Positions 43,514 through 52,135 of a DNA stretch of 64,000 nt are shown one piece after another. Location of the stretch: NCBI RefSeq assembly GCF_003258945.1, contig NZ_QLIX01000017.1, positions 1 to 64,000 of the forward strand, written 5' to 3'. The position numbers and the translations under genes are program-made. The notes under the pieces are model-generated. The model was given only the letters and a program-made list of their open reading frames with translations. It made no database searches and was not told the origin of the DNA. The stretch is from Roseicella frigidaeris. GTDB lineage: Bacteria > Pseudomonadota > Alphaproteobacteria > Acetobacterales > Acetobacteraceae. How positions within the stretch are numbered: the first letter of the stretch is position 1; each line of letters opens with the position of its first letter.

Positions 43514-44551
43514 ATGGACGATCGGGCGGCGGTGCTGGGGCTGGAATCGAGCTGCGACGAGACCGCGGCGGCGATTCTCCGCGCGGATGGCACGATCCTG
43601 GCCGAGGCGGTGCTGAGCCAGCTGGCGGAGCACGCCCCCTATGGCGGCGTGGTGCCGGAGATCGCGGCGCGGGCGCATCTCGATGCGCTGCCGCAACTGG
43701 TCGGACAGGTGATGCGGCAGGCCGGGCTCGGCTATGCCGATCTCGCCGGCGTTGCCGCCACCTCCGGCCCCGGGCTGATCGGCGGGCTCATCGTCGGCGC
43801 GACGCTCGGCAAGGGCATCGCGCTCGCGCATGACCTGCCCTTCGTCGCGGTGAACCATCTCGAGGCGCATGCCCTGACCGCCACCCTGCCCGGCCTCGCC
43901 GCCGGGCCGGTGCGTTTCCCCTATCTGCTGCTGCTGCTCTCGGGCGGCCATTGCCAATGCGTCGAGGTCGCCGGGGTCGGCCGCTACCGTCGGCTCGGCA
44001 CGACGCTCGACGACGCCGTGGGCGAGGCCTTCGACAAGGCGGCCAAGCTGCTCGGCCTGCCCTGGCCGGGCGGGCCGGCGCTGGAGCGCCTGGCGGCCAG
44101 CGGCGATCCGGCCCGCATCCCGCTGCCGCGGCCGCTGCTCGGCCGGCCGGGCTGCGACTTCTCCTGGTCCGGCCTCAAGACCGCGGTGGCGCATGCCCTG
44201 GCGCGGCTGCCCGGCGCGACGGAGCAGGACCGCGCCGATCTCGCCGCCGGCTTCCAGGCCGCCGTCGCCGCGGTGCTGGCGGACCGGGCGCGCCACGCCC
44301 TGGCCCTGGTGCCGGCGGCCAGCGCGCTGGTGGTGGCGGGCGGGGTCGCCGCCAATGCCGCGGTGCGGGCGGCGCTGGCGGGGGCGGCCGCTGCCGCCGG
44401 GCTGCCGCTGGTGGCGCCGCCGATCCGCCTCTGCACCGACAATGCCGTCATGGTGGCCTGGGCCGGGGTGCAGCGGCTGCGCCGCGGCTTGCCGGACGAG
44501 CTCGGCCACGCGCCCCGGCCGCGCTGGCCGCTGGAGGGGCTGGCGGCCTGA
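43514..44551 (+). CDS. tsaD: tRNA N6-threonylcarbamoyladenosine transferase TsaD
   Basis: A 345-residue enzyme that adds the threonylcarbamoyl group to A37 of ANN-decoding tRNAs, with TsaB and Tsa[13 protein letters not shown] is the N-terminal phosphate loop. The metal ligands His115 and His119 lie in [18 protein letters not shown] and [10 protein letters not shown] are further ASKHA-fold motifs, and [14 protein letters not shown] the adenosine region. It is divergent from hemC, the usual alphaproteobacterial pairing. Confidence 0.97.
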   Translation: MDDRAAVLGLESSCDETAAAILRADGTILAEAVLSQLAEHAPYGGVVPEIAARAHLDALPQLVGQVMRQAGLGYADLAGVAATSGPGLIGGLIVGATLGKGIALAHDLPFVAVNHLEAHALTATLPGLAAGPVRFPYLLLLLSGGHCQCVEVAGVGRYRRLGTTLDDAVGEAFDKAAKLLGLPWPGGPALERLAASGDPARIPLPRPLLGRPGCDFSWSGLKTAVAHALARLPGATEQDRADLAAGFQAAVAAVLADRARHALALVPAASALVVAGGVAANAAVRAALAGAAAAAGLPLVAPPIRLCTDNAVMVAWAGVQRLRRGLPDELGHAPRPRWPLEGLAA

Positions 44552-44651
44552 CGCGGCCGGCGCCGGGCCGATTTCCCTGGCGAAATCTGGCTGAATTGTT
44601 ACGATCCCTCCATCCTGGGCACCGAAGGACCCGGGAGGATGGGAGGCTTCC

Positions 44652-45104
44652 ATGGATCGATCGAGGGACGGCGCCGCGCTGGCGCTGCTGTTCGGCGGGG
44701 TGGCGCTGGCGGTGGTCACCGCCTTCTTCCTGCCCGTGCTGCATGTCCGCGGCGCCGACCGCGCGCTGCTCGGCCTCTCGGCCTGGCAGGCGGTGCCGCT
44801 GATGACCCTGCTGAAGCTCGCCGTGCTGGCGCTCGCCCTCGCCGCCGGGCTGCTGCCGCACCTCCGCCCACTGCGCCTGCCGATCGCCGCCGCGGCGGGG
44901 GTGATGATGTTCCTGCCGGCGCTCGGCGCGCTCATCGCGGCGGTCACGCATTGGAGCGGGCTGCGGGCCGCCATCGAGGCGATGAGCGGCTCGCGCACCC
45001 CCTGGATCGATCCCGGCTGGGGCCTGGTCGCCCTGCTCGCCGCGGCGCTGATGCTGGTCGGCGGCCTGCGCCGCATCGACCGCGCCGAGGCCAGCACCGC
45101 CTGA
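44652..45104 (+). CDS. Four-helix membrane protein, unknown function
   Basis: A 150-residue hydrophobic protein with four predicted helices: about residues 9-29, 46-66, 78-100 and 124-140. The loop between helices 3 and 4 has W-S-G-L-R and a conserved-looking TPWIDPGWG. No family is recognised. A good GGGAGG site precedes the ATG, and a locally AT-rich stretch at about 44575-44610 is a plausible promoter. Its stop is 6 bp from that of the convergent SDR gene. Confidence 0.7.
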   Translation: MDRSRDGAALALLFGGVALAVVTAFFLPVLHVRGADRALLGLSAWQAVPLMTLLKLAVLALALAAGLLPHLRPLRLPIAAAAGVMMFLPALGALIAAVTHWSGLRAAIEAMSGSRTPWIDPGWGLVALLAAALMLVGGLRRIDRAEASTA

Positions 45105-45110
45105 CGCGGC

Positions 45111-45866
45111 CTAGGCGGTGATGCCGCCATCCACATGCAGCACCTGGCCGGTGACGTAGCCGGCGGCCGGCGAGGCCAGGAAGGCGATCGCCGCCGCCAC
45201 CTCCGCCGGCTCGCCGAGGCGGCGCAGCGGGATGCGGGCGATCCGTTCCTCGAAGGCCGCGGGGCTGAGCGCGGCATGCGCGCCGGCATCCTTGCGGGTG
45301 AAGCCGGGGGCGACGGCATTCACCGTGATGCCCGGCGCCCATTCGATGGCCAGCGCCCGGACCAGCGCCTCCAGCCCCGCCTTGGCGGCGGCCGAGGCGG
45401 GAAAGAGCGGCTGCTCCAGCCGGAAGACATGCGCGACGAAGGAGGAGACGGCGACCAGGCGCGGCTGCGTGCCCGCCGCCAGATGCGGCTGCGCCGCGCG
45501 GGCGAGGCGGAGCAGGGCCAGGGTGATGGCGTCGTGGCTCGCGGTGAAGGCCGCGTCGCTCAGCGCCGCGACCGGGGTGCGGTCGGCGAAGCCGGCATTG
45601 GCGACCACCACGTCGAGGCCGCCGAGCGCCGCCGCCGCGGCCTCCACCGCCCGCTCCGGCGCCCCGGCCTCGGCGAGGTCGCCGAGCAGCGCCTCCGCCC
45701 GGCCGCCCGCCGCCCGCACCGCCTCGGCCACCTGCTCCACCCCCGCGCGGTTCTTCCGCGTGTGCAGGGCGATCGCCACGCCGGGACCGGCGAGCAGCCG
45801 GCAGAGCGCGGCGCCGATGCCGCTCGCCGCGCCGGTGATCAGGTATCTGCGCTCCGCCATCGCCAT
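45111..45866 (-). CDS. Short-chain dehydrogenase/reductase lacking the catalytic tyrosine
   Basis: A 251-residue classical SDR fold. The nucleotide loop is TGAASGIG, the structural VVANAG motif is intact, the catalytic-type serine region is VAVSSF, and the C-terminus is GYVTGQVLHVDGGITA. In the Y-x-x-x-K motif, however, the tyrosine is replaced by Ser158 (S-A-A-A-K, Lys162). Arg38/Lys39 after the second strand suggest NADP preference. Without the tyrosine normal oxidoreductase chemistry is doubtful, so it may have altered catalysis or a binding role. It is often called FabG-like in such genomes. No operon partner. Confidence 0.85.
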   Translation of the reverse strand: MAMAERRYLITGAASGIGAALCRLLAGPGVAIALHTRKNRAGVEQVAEAVRAAGGRAEALLGDLAEAGAPERAVEAAAAALGGLDVVVANAGFADRTPVAALSDAAFTASHDAITLALLRLARAAQPHLAAGTQPRLVAVSSFVAHVFRLEQPLFPASAAAKAGLEALVRALAIEWAPGITVNAVAPGFTRKDAGAHAALSPAAFEERIARIPLRRLGEPAEVAAAIAFLASPAAGYVTGQVLHVDGGITA

Positions 45867-46032
45867 GCTCCGCTTGCCGCGCGATCATGCGGCGCCGCCC
45901 CGGCCCCGGGAAGCGGCCGCACCGCCGCCCGCCTGCCCCCCCCGCTTGTCGTCCCCCCGCCTGTCGTCCCCTGCTTGTCCTCCCCTTGGCCGGCCCGCAT
46001 CCTGGCCGGACCATGCTGCGAGGAGGATGCGC

Positions 46033-47043
46033 GTGACGCTGACGGTGCTCGAGCCCGAGGGGCTCTATCCCGATACCAGGCTCGAGCAGGAGATCCTCGG
46101 CCCGGGCGTGCGCATCCTGCAGGGCAACGCCAAGGCGAGCCTCGCCGAGCTGCCGGAGTCGCTGCTCGCCGAGGTGGATGGGCTGATGACCCTGCGCATG
46201 GCGGTGCCGGCCGAGCAGATCGCCCGCTTCCCGCGCCTCAAGGTGGTGGTGCGCATGGGCGTCGGCTATGACCGCGTCGACCGCGCCGCCTGCGCCGCGC
46301 GCGGCATCCTGGTCGCCAACGTGCCGGATTACGGCACGATGGAGGTCGCCGAATTCGCCGTGCTGCTCGCCCTCTCGCTGCGCCGCGGCCTGCTGCTGTA
46401 TCACGACACCCAGCGCGGCGAGGCGCCGGCCCCTTGGGCGGTGCTGCCCTCGCCCTTGCACCGGCGGCAGGAGGTGCAGCGCTTCGGCATCCTCGGCCTC
46501 GGGCGCATCGGCAGCGCCGCGGCGCTGCGGGCCAAGGCGCTCGGCTACCAGGTGGTGTTCCATGATCCCTACCAGCCGAATGGCTGGGACCGGGCGCTCG
46601 GCATCGCCCGCGCCCGCACGCTGGACGAGCTGCTGGCCCAATCCGACGTGCTCTCCATCCATTGCCCGCTGACGCGCACCACGCGCGGGCTGATCGGCGA
46701 GCGGGAGCTGCGGCTGCTGCCGCGCAACGCCGTGGTGGTGAACACGGCGCGCGGCCCGATCCTCGACATCGACGCGCTGGAGCGCTGCCTGCGGGACGGC
46801 CACATCGCCGGCGCCGGCCTCGACGTGATCCCCGAGGAGCCGCCGCGCGAGCCGCTGCCCTCGCTGCTCCGCGCCTATCGGGCGCGCGAGCCCTGGCTGA
46901 CGGGGCGGCTGGCGATCACGCCGCATATCGCCTTCCACACGCCCGAGGCCTGGGACGACATCCGGCGCAAGAGCATCGAGACGATGCGCGACGTGCTGGT
47001 GGACGGGCTGCGGAGCAACGTCATCCCGCCGGAGAGCGATTGA
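46033..47043 (+). CDS. D-isomer-specific 2-hydroxyacid dehydrogenase (CtBP-like)
   Basis: A 336-residue NAD-dependent dehydrogenase. The nucleotide loop is LGLGRIGSAAALRAKALGY. The catalytic set is Arg in VVNTARGPILD, Glu in LDVIPEEPP and His in TPHIAFHT. The N-terminal catalytic lobe has VVRMGVGYDRVDRAACAARG. The substrate could be a 2-keto or hydroxy acid; the sugar-acid genes nearby make that relevant but not proven. A strong AGGAGG ends right against an ATG at 46027, too close to use, and lies six bases before the GTG at 46033, which is therefore preferred. A family C repeat starts 3 bp after the stop. Confidence 0.88.
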   Translation: MTLTVLEPEGLYPDTRLEQEILGPGVRILQGNAKASLAELPESLLAEVDGLMTLRMAVPAEQIARFPRLKVVVRMGVGYDRVDRAACAARGILVANVPDYGTMEVAEFAVLLALSLRRGLLLYHDTQRGEAPAPWAVLPSPLHRRQEVQRFGILGLGRIGSAAALRAKALGYQVVFHDPYQPNGWDRALGIARARTLDELLAQSDVLSIHCPLTRTTRGLIGERELRLLPRNAVVVNTARGPILDIDALERCLRDGHIAGAGLDVIPEEPPREPLPSLLRAYRAREPWLTGRLAITPHIAFHTPEAWDDIRRKSIETMRDVLVDGLRSNVIPPESD

Positions 47044-47046
47044 GAC

Positions 47047-47155
47047 CTCCACGGCGTCGCTGCGCGTCGCCGTCGGGGCCCCGTGATTCACCTCGAGCCT
47101 GAGGCAGGTCGCAGCCTGCCGCGGCGTCGCCGCGGCAGGGCAAGGGGCCGCGTCC
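47047..47155 (+). repeat. 3'-end repeat element, family C, copy downstream of the 2-hydroxyacid dehydrogenase
   Basis: It starts with CCACGGCGTCGCTGCGCG just after the stop and ends with a perfect 11-bp hairpin (CCTGCCGCGGC, loop GTC, GCCGCGGCAGG; 47115-47139) followed by GCAAGGGGCC. Homologous copies lie just downstream of the uxaA-like gene (minus strand, 52998-53112) and of the Na/Pi gene (minus strand, 54840-54934), each in the same orientation relative to its upstream gene. It may act as terminator or mRNA 3' stabiliser. Confidence 0.7.
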
Positions 47156-47167
47156 TGCGCGCCGGCC

Positions 47168-47290
47168 TCAGTTGCTGCAGACGGGCATTGGGTTGCGGCC
47201 GTAATGCACGCAATTGGTGCCGACCGGGCTCGGCTTCACATGGTCGCAGGCGGCCAGCAGGCCGAGCAGCAGGAGGGCGGCGACTCGCAT
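47168..47290 (-). CDS. Tiny putative lipoprotein
   Basis: A 40-residue product. A lipoprotein signal (MRVAALLLLGLLAAC) has a clear lipobox with Cys15. The mature peptide of 26 residues contains two further cysteines (N-C-V-H-Y-G and P-V-C-S-N), which could form a disulfide. A GAAGGA binding site precedes the ATG. Small lipoproteins of this kind are easily missed by gene finders. No function can be assigned. It is convergent with the 2-hydroxyacid dehydrogenase across the family C element. Confidence 0.6.
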   Translation of the reverse strand: MRVAALLLLGLLAACDHVKPSPVGTNCVHYGRNPMPVCSN

Positions 47291-47634
47291 GGGCGGTCCT
47301 TCGGTGGCGCGGCCGCCTATGCCCGCGCCCGCGCCCACCGGTCCAGTGAAGCCTTGGACAGGCGGCGCCGCCCCGGGGCCCGGGCCCCGGCAGGGTCGGG
47401 CGAGGCGAAGCGCCGCGCTCCCGGTCCTCCGGCCATGCGCCACGGCGGGTATCCAGGGCCCCTCCAAGGCAGCGGCCCCCAGGCCGGCGGCCCGCCCCCG
47501 CCGACCGGCCCCCGCCGACCAGCCCCGGCGCCGGCCGGCGCGCCATCGCCGCGCCGCGGGAGGACCAGCCGGACTTTCCCGCCCCGCCGCGATCTGCTCT
47601 AGGCTGGTGGCTAAGCAAATCCCGGAGAGACGTC
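47291..47634. other. 344-bp GC-rich intergenic region
   Basis: Nothing recognised. It must hold the promoter of the lipoprotein gene (left) and of the hydrolase gene (right, where AGGCTGGTGGCTAAGC at about 47601-47616 is less GC-rich). Long Pro/Gly/Arg open frames here are composition artefacts. Confidence 0.5.
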
Positions 47635-48678
47635 ATGCATCGGCGCGCCCTGCTCTCGGTCCCGCTCGCCACCCCCTTGCTGCTGCCCGCCGCGGCCGAG
47701 GCGCAGGCCCCGGCGCTGGCGACGGAGGAGTTCTCGGTGCCGACGAAGGATGCCGGCATCGAGCTGTTCCTGCGCAACAAGCGGCCGGAGGGCGCCGCCG
47801 CGCCGCGCCCGGATCGCACCCTGCTCTTCGTCCATGGCGCCACCTATCCGGCGAGCACCACCTTCGACCTGCCGCTCGGCGGCCTGTCCTGGATGGATTA
47901 CATCGCCGGCCGCGGCTTCGATGTGTGGTGCATGGACCTGCGCGGCTATGGCCGCAGCACGCGGCCGCCGGAGATGGCGCGGCCGGCGGCGGAGAGCCCG
48001 CCCGTCGAGCGGGGCGAGCAGGCCGTCGCCGACATCGCCGCCGTCGCCGAGTTCATCCGCCAGCGCCGCGGCCTGCCGAAGATCACCGTCATGGGCTGGT
48101 CCTGGGGCACCTCGCTGATGGCGCGCTACGCCGCCGACAACCCGGCGCTGGTCGAGCGCGTGGTGCTCTACGCGCCGCTCTGGACCCTGCAGGGGCCGCC
48201 GCCGATCGGGCCGAATGGCGGCACGCTCGGCGCCTACCGCACGGTGACGCAGGCGGCGGCGAAGCAGCGCTGGCTGAACGGCGTGCCGGCCGAGAAGGCC
48301 GCCGCCCTGATCCCGCCCGGCTGGTTCGAGCACTGGGCCGGCGTGACCTGGGCGACCGATCCCGAGGGGCAGCGGCAGAGCCCGCCGGTGCTGCGGGCGC
48401 CGAACGGCGTGCTGCAGGACCTGGCGGATTACTGGGCGCCCGGCCGGGAGCCCTTCTACGACCCGGCCAAGATCCGCGCCCCGGTGCTGCTGGTGGTGGC
48501 GGAATGGGACCGCGACACGCCGCCGGCCATGGCGGCGACGATCTTCCCGCTGCTGACCGCGAGCCCGGGCAAGCGGCTGGTGATGCTGGCCGAGGGCACC
48601 CACAGCATCGCCATGGAGCGCAACCGCGGCGCCCTGTTCCAGGCGGTGCAGGTCTTCCTCGAGGAGGCGATGGGCTGA
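47635..48678 (+). CDS. Exported alpha/beta hydrolase
   Basis: A 347-residue protein with a signal peptide (residues 1-24, LSVPLATPLLLPAAAEA). The oxyanion segment is FVHGATYP. The nucleophile Ser156 sits in GWSWGTS. The acid is in VAEWDRDTP near 287 and the His in EGTHSI near 322. A cap domain spans about 190-255. It is probably a periplasmic esterase or lipase-like hydrolase; substrate unknown. It starts after GGAGAGACGTC. Two tandem family B repeats follow it. Confidence 0.88.
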   Translation: MHRRALLSVPLATPLLLPAAAEAQAPALATEEFSVPTKDAGIELFLRNKRPEGAAAPRPDRTLLFVHGATYPASTTFDLPLGGLSWMDYIAGRGFDVWCMDLRGYGRSTRPPEMARPAAESPPVERGEQAVADIAAVAEFIRQRRGLPKITVMGWSWGTSLMARYAADNPALVERVVLYAPLWTLQGPPPIGPNGGTLGAYRTVTQAAAKQRWLNGVPAEKAAALIPPGWFEHWAGVTWATDPEGQRQSPPVLRAPNGVLQDLADYWAPGREPFYDPAKIRAPVLLVVAEWDRDTPPAMAATIFPLLTASPGKRLVMLAEGTHSIAMERNRGALFQAVQVFLEEAMG

Positions 48679-48735
48679 CCCCTGGCACCAGCGGCGCGGC
48701 GGCCCCGGGGTGTTCCACCCCGGGGCACGGCAGGC

Positions 48736-48940
48736 TAGAGCGTGATCGCCTGAGGTGGACTCACCGAAGGCGTGAATCACACGACCAAACAAGGCCCTGG
48801 ACCATGGTCCGCGAACCGCAGTGAGCGGATCATGGCCTAGGGCGTGATCGCCTGAGGTGGGCGCACCGAAGGCGTGAATCACACGACCAAACAACGCGCT
48901 GGACCATGGTCCGCGAACCCGAGTGAGCGGATCGTGGTCC
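48736..48940 (+). repeat. Dispersed repeat, family B, two tandem units
   Basis: Units at 48736-48837 and 48838-48940, period 102 bp, differ at about a dozen positions. Each begins TAGrGCGTGATCGCCTGAGG and contains GGCGTGAATCACACGACC and GGACCATGGTCCGCGAAC. They fill the gap between the hydrolase gene and the IlvD/Edd gene, whose ATG is 28 bp beyond the array, so any promoter for the latter lies in or before the repeats. Confidence 0.85.
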
Positions 48941-48968
48941 AGCTTCGCCCCCCGCGGGAGAGATCGCC

Positions 48969-50759
48969 ATGGCCGGCTCCGACCAGACCAAGAAGTCCTT
49001 CAAGCTGCGCAGCCAACGCTGGTTCGACGACCCGGAGGACCCGGGCATGACGGCGCTCTACACCGAGCGCTACCTCAATTTCGGCCTGACGCGGGGCGAG
49101 CTGCAATCGGGCAAGCCGATCATCGGCATCGCCCAGACCGGCAGCGACCTCGCCCCCTGCAACCGCCACCATCTCGACCTGGCGAAGCGGGTGCGGGACG
49201 GCATCATCGCCGCCGGCGGCATCCCGCTGGAGTTTCCCATCCACCCGATCCAGGAGACGGGCAAGCGGCCGACCGCGGCGCTCGACCGCAACCTCGCCTA
49301 TCTCTCCCTGGTCGAGGTGCTGCACGGCTATCCGCTCGACGGCGTGGTGCTGACCACCGGCTGCGACAAGACGACGCCCGCCTGCCTGATGGGCGCGGCG
49401 ACGGTGAACATCCCGGCCATCGTGCTCTCCGGCGGGCCGATGCTGGACGGGCATTTCCGCGGCCAGCTCACCGGCTCGGGCACCATCGTCTGGGCGGCGC
49501 GCAAGCAGCTCGCGGCCGGCGAGATCGACTACGAGCGCTTCATGGAGCTGGTCGCCTCCAGCGCCACCAGCGTCGGCCATTGCAACACCATGGGCACGGC
49601 GCTGTCGATGAACTCCCTGGCCGAGGCGCTGGGGATGTCCCTGCCCGGCTGCGCCGCCATCCCCGCCCCCTTCCGGGAGCGCGGGCAGATGGCCTATGCC
49701 ACCGGGCGGCGCATCGTCGAGATGGTGCACGAGAACCTGCGCCCCTCCGACATCCTGACGCGCCAGGCCTTCGAGAACGCCATCGTCGCCGCCTCGGCCA
49801 TCGGCGCCTCCACCAACTGCCCGCCGCACATCATCGCCATCGCCCGGCACATGGGCGTCGCGCTGACGATCGAGGACTGGGACCGCATCGGCCACGACAT
49901 CCCGCTGCTGGTGGATTGCCAGCCCGCCGGCCGCTTCCTCGGCGAGGCCTTCCACCGCGCCGGCGGCGTGCCGGCGGTGATGCGGGAGCTGCTGCAGGCC
50001 GGCAAGCTCCATGGCGACGCCATGACCGTGACCGGCCGCAGCTACGCCTCCAACCTCGAGAGGCTGGAGGAGCCGGACCGCGAGGTGATCCGCGCCTATG
50101 GCAGCCCGATGAAGCAGCATGCCGGCTTCGCCATCCTCTCGGGCAACATCTTCGACAATGCGGTGATGAAGATCTCGGTCATCGACGAGAGCTTCCGGCG
50201 CCGCTTCCTCGCCGATCCGCCGAACGTCTTCGAGGGCAAGGTCGTGGTCTTCGAGGGGCCGGAGGACTACCACGACCGCATCGAGGACCCCTCGCTCGGC
50301 ATCGACGAGCGCACCGTGCTGGTGATCCGCAATTGCGGCCCGGTCGGCTATCCCGGCAGCGCCGAGGTGGTGAACATGCAGCCCCCCGCGGCGCTGATCA
50401 AAGCCGGCATCGACACGCTGCCGACCATGGGGGATGGGCGGCAGAGCGGCACCTCCGGCAGCCCCTCCATCCTCAACATCTCGCCCGAGGCGGCGGTCGG
50501 CGGCGGCCTCGCCCTGATGAAGTCGGGCGACCCGATCCGCATCGACCTCAACACCCGCAAGGTGGACCTGCTGATCCCGGAGGCCGAGCTGGCCGCGCGG
50601 CGCGCCGCCTGGCAGCCGCCGAAGCTGCCGAACAAGACGCCCTGGGAGGAGATCCAGCGCAGCATGGTCGGACAGCTCGGCACCGGCGCTTGCCTGGAGC
50701 CGGCGACGCTGTATCTCAACGTGCTGGAGAGCAGGGGCGAGAGTCGCCACAACCACTGA
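48969..50759 (+). CDS. IlvD/Edd-family sugar-acid dehydratase
   Basis: A 596-residue Fe-S dehydratase. Cluster cysteines are Cys64 (SDLAPCNRHH), Cys132 (TTGCDKTTPAC) and Cys205 (VGHCNTMGTA). Their spacing matches pentonate dehydratases such as L-arabinonate or D-xylonate dehydratase. The C-terminal GYPGSAEVVNMQPPAALI and DGRQSGTSGSPSILN are family motifs. It should convert an aldonic acid to a 2-keto-3-deoxy acid. The following SDR, FAH hydrolase and UxaA-type genes support sugar-acid catabolism rather than branched-chain amino acid synthesis. The ATG at 48969 follows GGGAGAG. Confidence 0.9.
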   Translation: MAGSDQTKKSFKLRSQRWFDDPEDPGMTALYTERYLNFGLTRGELQSGKPIIGIAQTGSDLAPCNRHHLDLAKRVRDGIIAAGGIPLEFPIHPIQETGKRPTAALDRNLAYLSLVEVLHGYPLDGVVLTTGCDKTTPACLMGAATVNIPAIVLSGGPMLDGHFRGQLTGSGTIVWAARKQLAAGEIDYERFMELVASSATSVGHCNTMGTALSMNSLAEALGMSLPGCAAIPAPFRERGQMAYATGRRIVEMVHENLRPSDILTRQAFENAIVAASAIGASTNCPPHIIAIARHMGVALTIEDWDRIGHDIPLLVDCQPAGRFLGEAFHRAGGVPAVMRELLQAGKLHGDAMTVTGRSYASNLERLEEPDREVIRAYGSPMKQHAGFAILSGNIFDNAVMKISVIDESFRRRFLADPPNVFEGKVVVFEGPEDYHDRIEDPSLGIDERTVLVIRNCGPVGYPGSAEVVNMQPPAALIKAGIDTLPTMGDGRQSGTSGSPSILNISPEAAVGGGLALMKSGDPIRIDLNTRKVDLLIPEAELAARRAAWQPPKLPNKTPWEEIQRSMVGQLGTGACLEPATLYLNVLESRGESRHNH

Positions 50760-50892
50760 TCTTCAAACGGGGGCGATTTGCGCGACGAATGACCCCCATC
50801 GACACTTCGCATTGGCAGCGCCGGGGAAATTCCCCAAATCTGGGTGTAATCGGGCGGCTATCGGGCCGCCCTCTCCCTTGAGGTCGATGTCC

Positions 50893-51153
50893 ATGTCGCG
50901 CATTTCGCTTGCCGCAGGTCTGCTGCTCGGCCTGGCCGCGGCCCCTGCCCTCGCCCAGGGCAGCGATGCCCTGCCGGGAACCCTGACGTCGCGCACCTTG
51001 CAGCAGAACCAGCGTGCCTTCCTCCCGGCGCCCCCGACGACGCAGGTGGTGCAAGGCGCCAAGCCGGCGGTGGCGAAGGACCGCCAGGCGCAGTCCGGAC
51101 CGGCCGCCCGCCCTGGGCGGCGCGTGGTCCTGGCCGAGCGCTCGGCGCGATAG
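50893..51153 (+). CDS. Small exported protein, unknown function
   Basis: An 86-residue product. The signal peptide is SRISLAAGLLLGLAAAPALA, and the mature part of about 65 residues is polar, with Gln/Pro/Arg-rich segments (TSRTLQQNQRAFLPA) and no cysteine. The ATG at 50893 has GAGG nine bases upstream; an ATG at 50887 is too close to it. No family recognised. It separates the dehydratase from the SDR-FAH pair and may be unrelated to them. Confidence 0.6.
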   Translation: MSRISLAAGLLLGLAAAPALAQGSDALPGTLTSRTLQQNQRAFLPAPPTTQVVQGAKPAVAKDRQAQSGPAARPGRRVVLAERSAR

Positions 51154-51316
51154 CACCACGCGATCCGTCCACCCGCTGACGCCGCGGCCCGCCTGGGCCG
51201 CGGCGTTCTGCTGTCCGGCCCCCGGAGCCACCGGGAGCGGAGACCGCGCCCAGCCCCATTGACGCGCCGGGCGCCGCCGCGATGATGGCCGCCGATTCAA
51301 GGGCGGGGCGCACACC

Positions 51317-52066
51317 ATGGCGGGCAGGCTGCAGGGCAGGCGGTGCTTCGTGACGGCCGCGGGCCAGGGGATCGGCCGTGCCGCCACCCTGGCCTATGCC
51401 GCGGAGGGCGCGAGCGTACTCGCCACCGACCGCGATGCCGGCAAGCTGGCCGGGCTGGAGGCGGCCGGCATCGAGACCCAGGCGCTCGACGTGCTGGACG
51501 ATGCCGCCGTCGCCGCGGCCATCGCCGGCGCCGGGCCGCTCGACATCCTGTTCAACTGCGCCGGCTTCGTGCACCAGAACACGGTCGAGAGCTGCACCGA
51601 TGGCGACTGGGACTTCGCCTTCGCCCTCAATGTGCGGGCGATGTGGCAGACCATCCGCGCCGCCCTGCCGGGCATGCTCGAGAAAGGCGGCGGCGCCATC
51701 GTCAACATGGCCTCCGCCTGCTCCTCGGTGAAGGGCGCGCCGAACCGCTTCCTCTACGGCACCACCAAGGCCGCCGTGATCGGGCTGACCAAGTCGGTGG
51801 CGACCGACTACGTCACCCGCGGCATCCGCTGCAACGCGGTCTGCCCCGGCACGGTGGACACGCCGAGCCTCGGCGAGCGCATCGCCGCCAATGCCGCGGC
51901 GGCGGGCGGGCTGGAGCAGGCGCGCGGCGCCTTCGTCGCCCGCCAGGCCATGGGGCGGCTTGCCACCGCCGAGGAGATCGCGGCGCTCGTCCTCTACCTC
52001 TCCACCCCGGAGAGCACCTTCGTCACCGGCCAGGCCGTCGTCATCGACGGCGGCTGGACGCTGTAG
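51317..52066 (+). CDS. SDR dehydrogenase, 2-keto-3-deoxy-L-fuconate dehydrogenase-like
   Basis: A 249-residue classical SDR with the complete catalytic set: TAAGQGIG loop, FNCAG motif, Ser in NMASACSS and Tyr/Lys in FLYGTTKAA. Asp38/Arg39 after the second strand (LATDRDAG) indicate NAD preference. The combination GAGPLDILFNCAGFVH and SVKGAPNRFLYGTTKAAVIG closely resembles 2-keto-3-deoxy-L-fuconate (or rhamnonate) dehydrogenases, which oxidise the 4-hydroxyl to give a 2,4-diketo acid. The adjacent FAH hydrolase would cleave that product. Specificity is inference from family and context. Confidence 0.85.
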   Translation: MAGRLQGRRCFVTAAGQGIGRAATLAYAAEGASVLATDRDAGKLAGLEAAGIETQALDVLDDAAVAAAIAGAGPLDILFNCAGFVHQNTVESCTDGDWDFAFALNVRAMWQTIRAALPGMLEKGGGAIVNMASACSSVKGAPNRFLYGTTKAAVIGLTKSVATDYVTRGIRCNAVCPGTVDTPSLGERIAANAAAAGGLEQARGAFVARQAMGRLATAEEIAALVLYLSTPESTFVTGQAVVIDGGWTL

Positions 52067-52135
52067 CTTGCGCGCCGGCGTAAGGCCGCCACACCAACCC
52101 TTTGCGCCGGCGCGAGACATCGCAAGGAGACTGCA

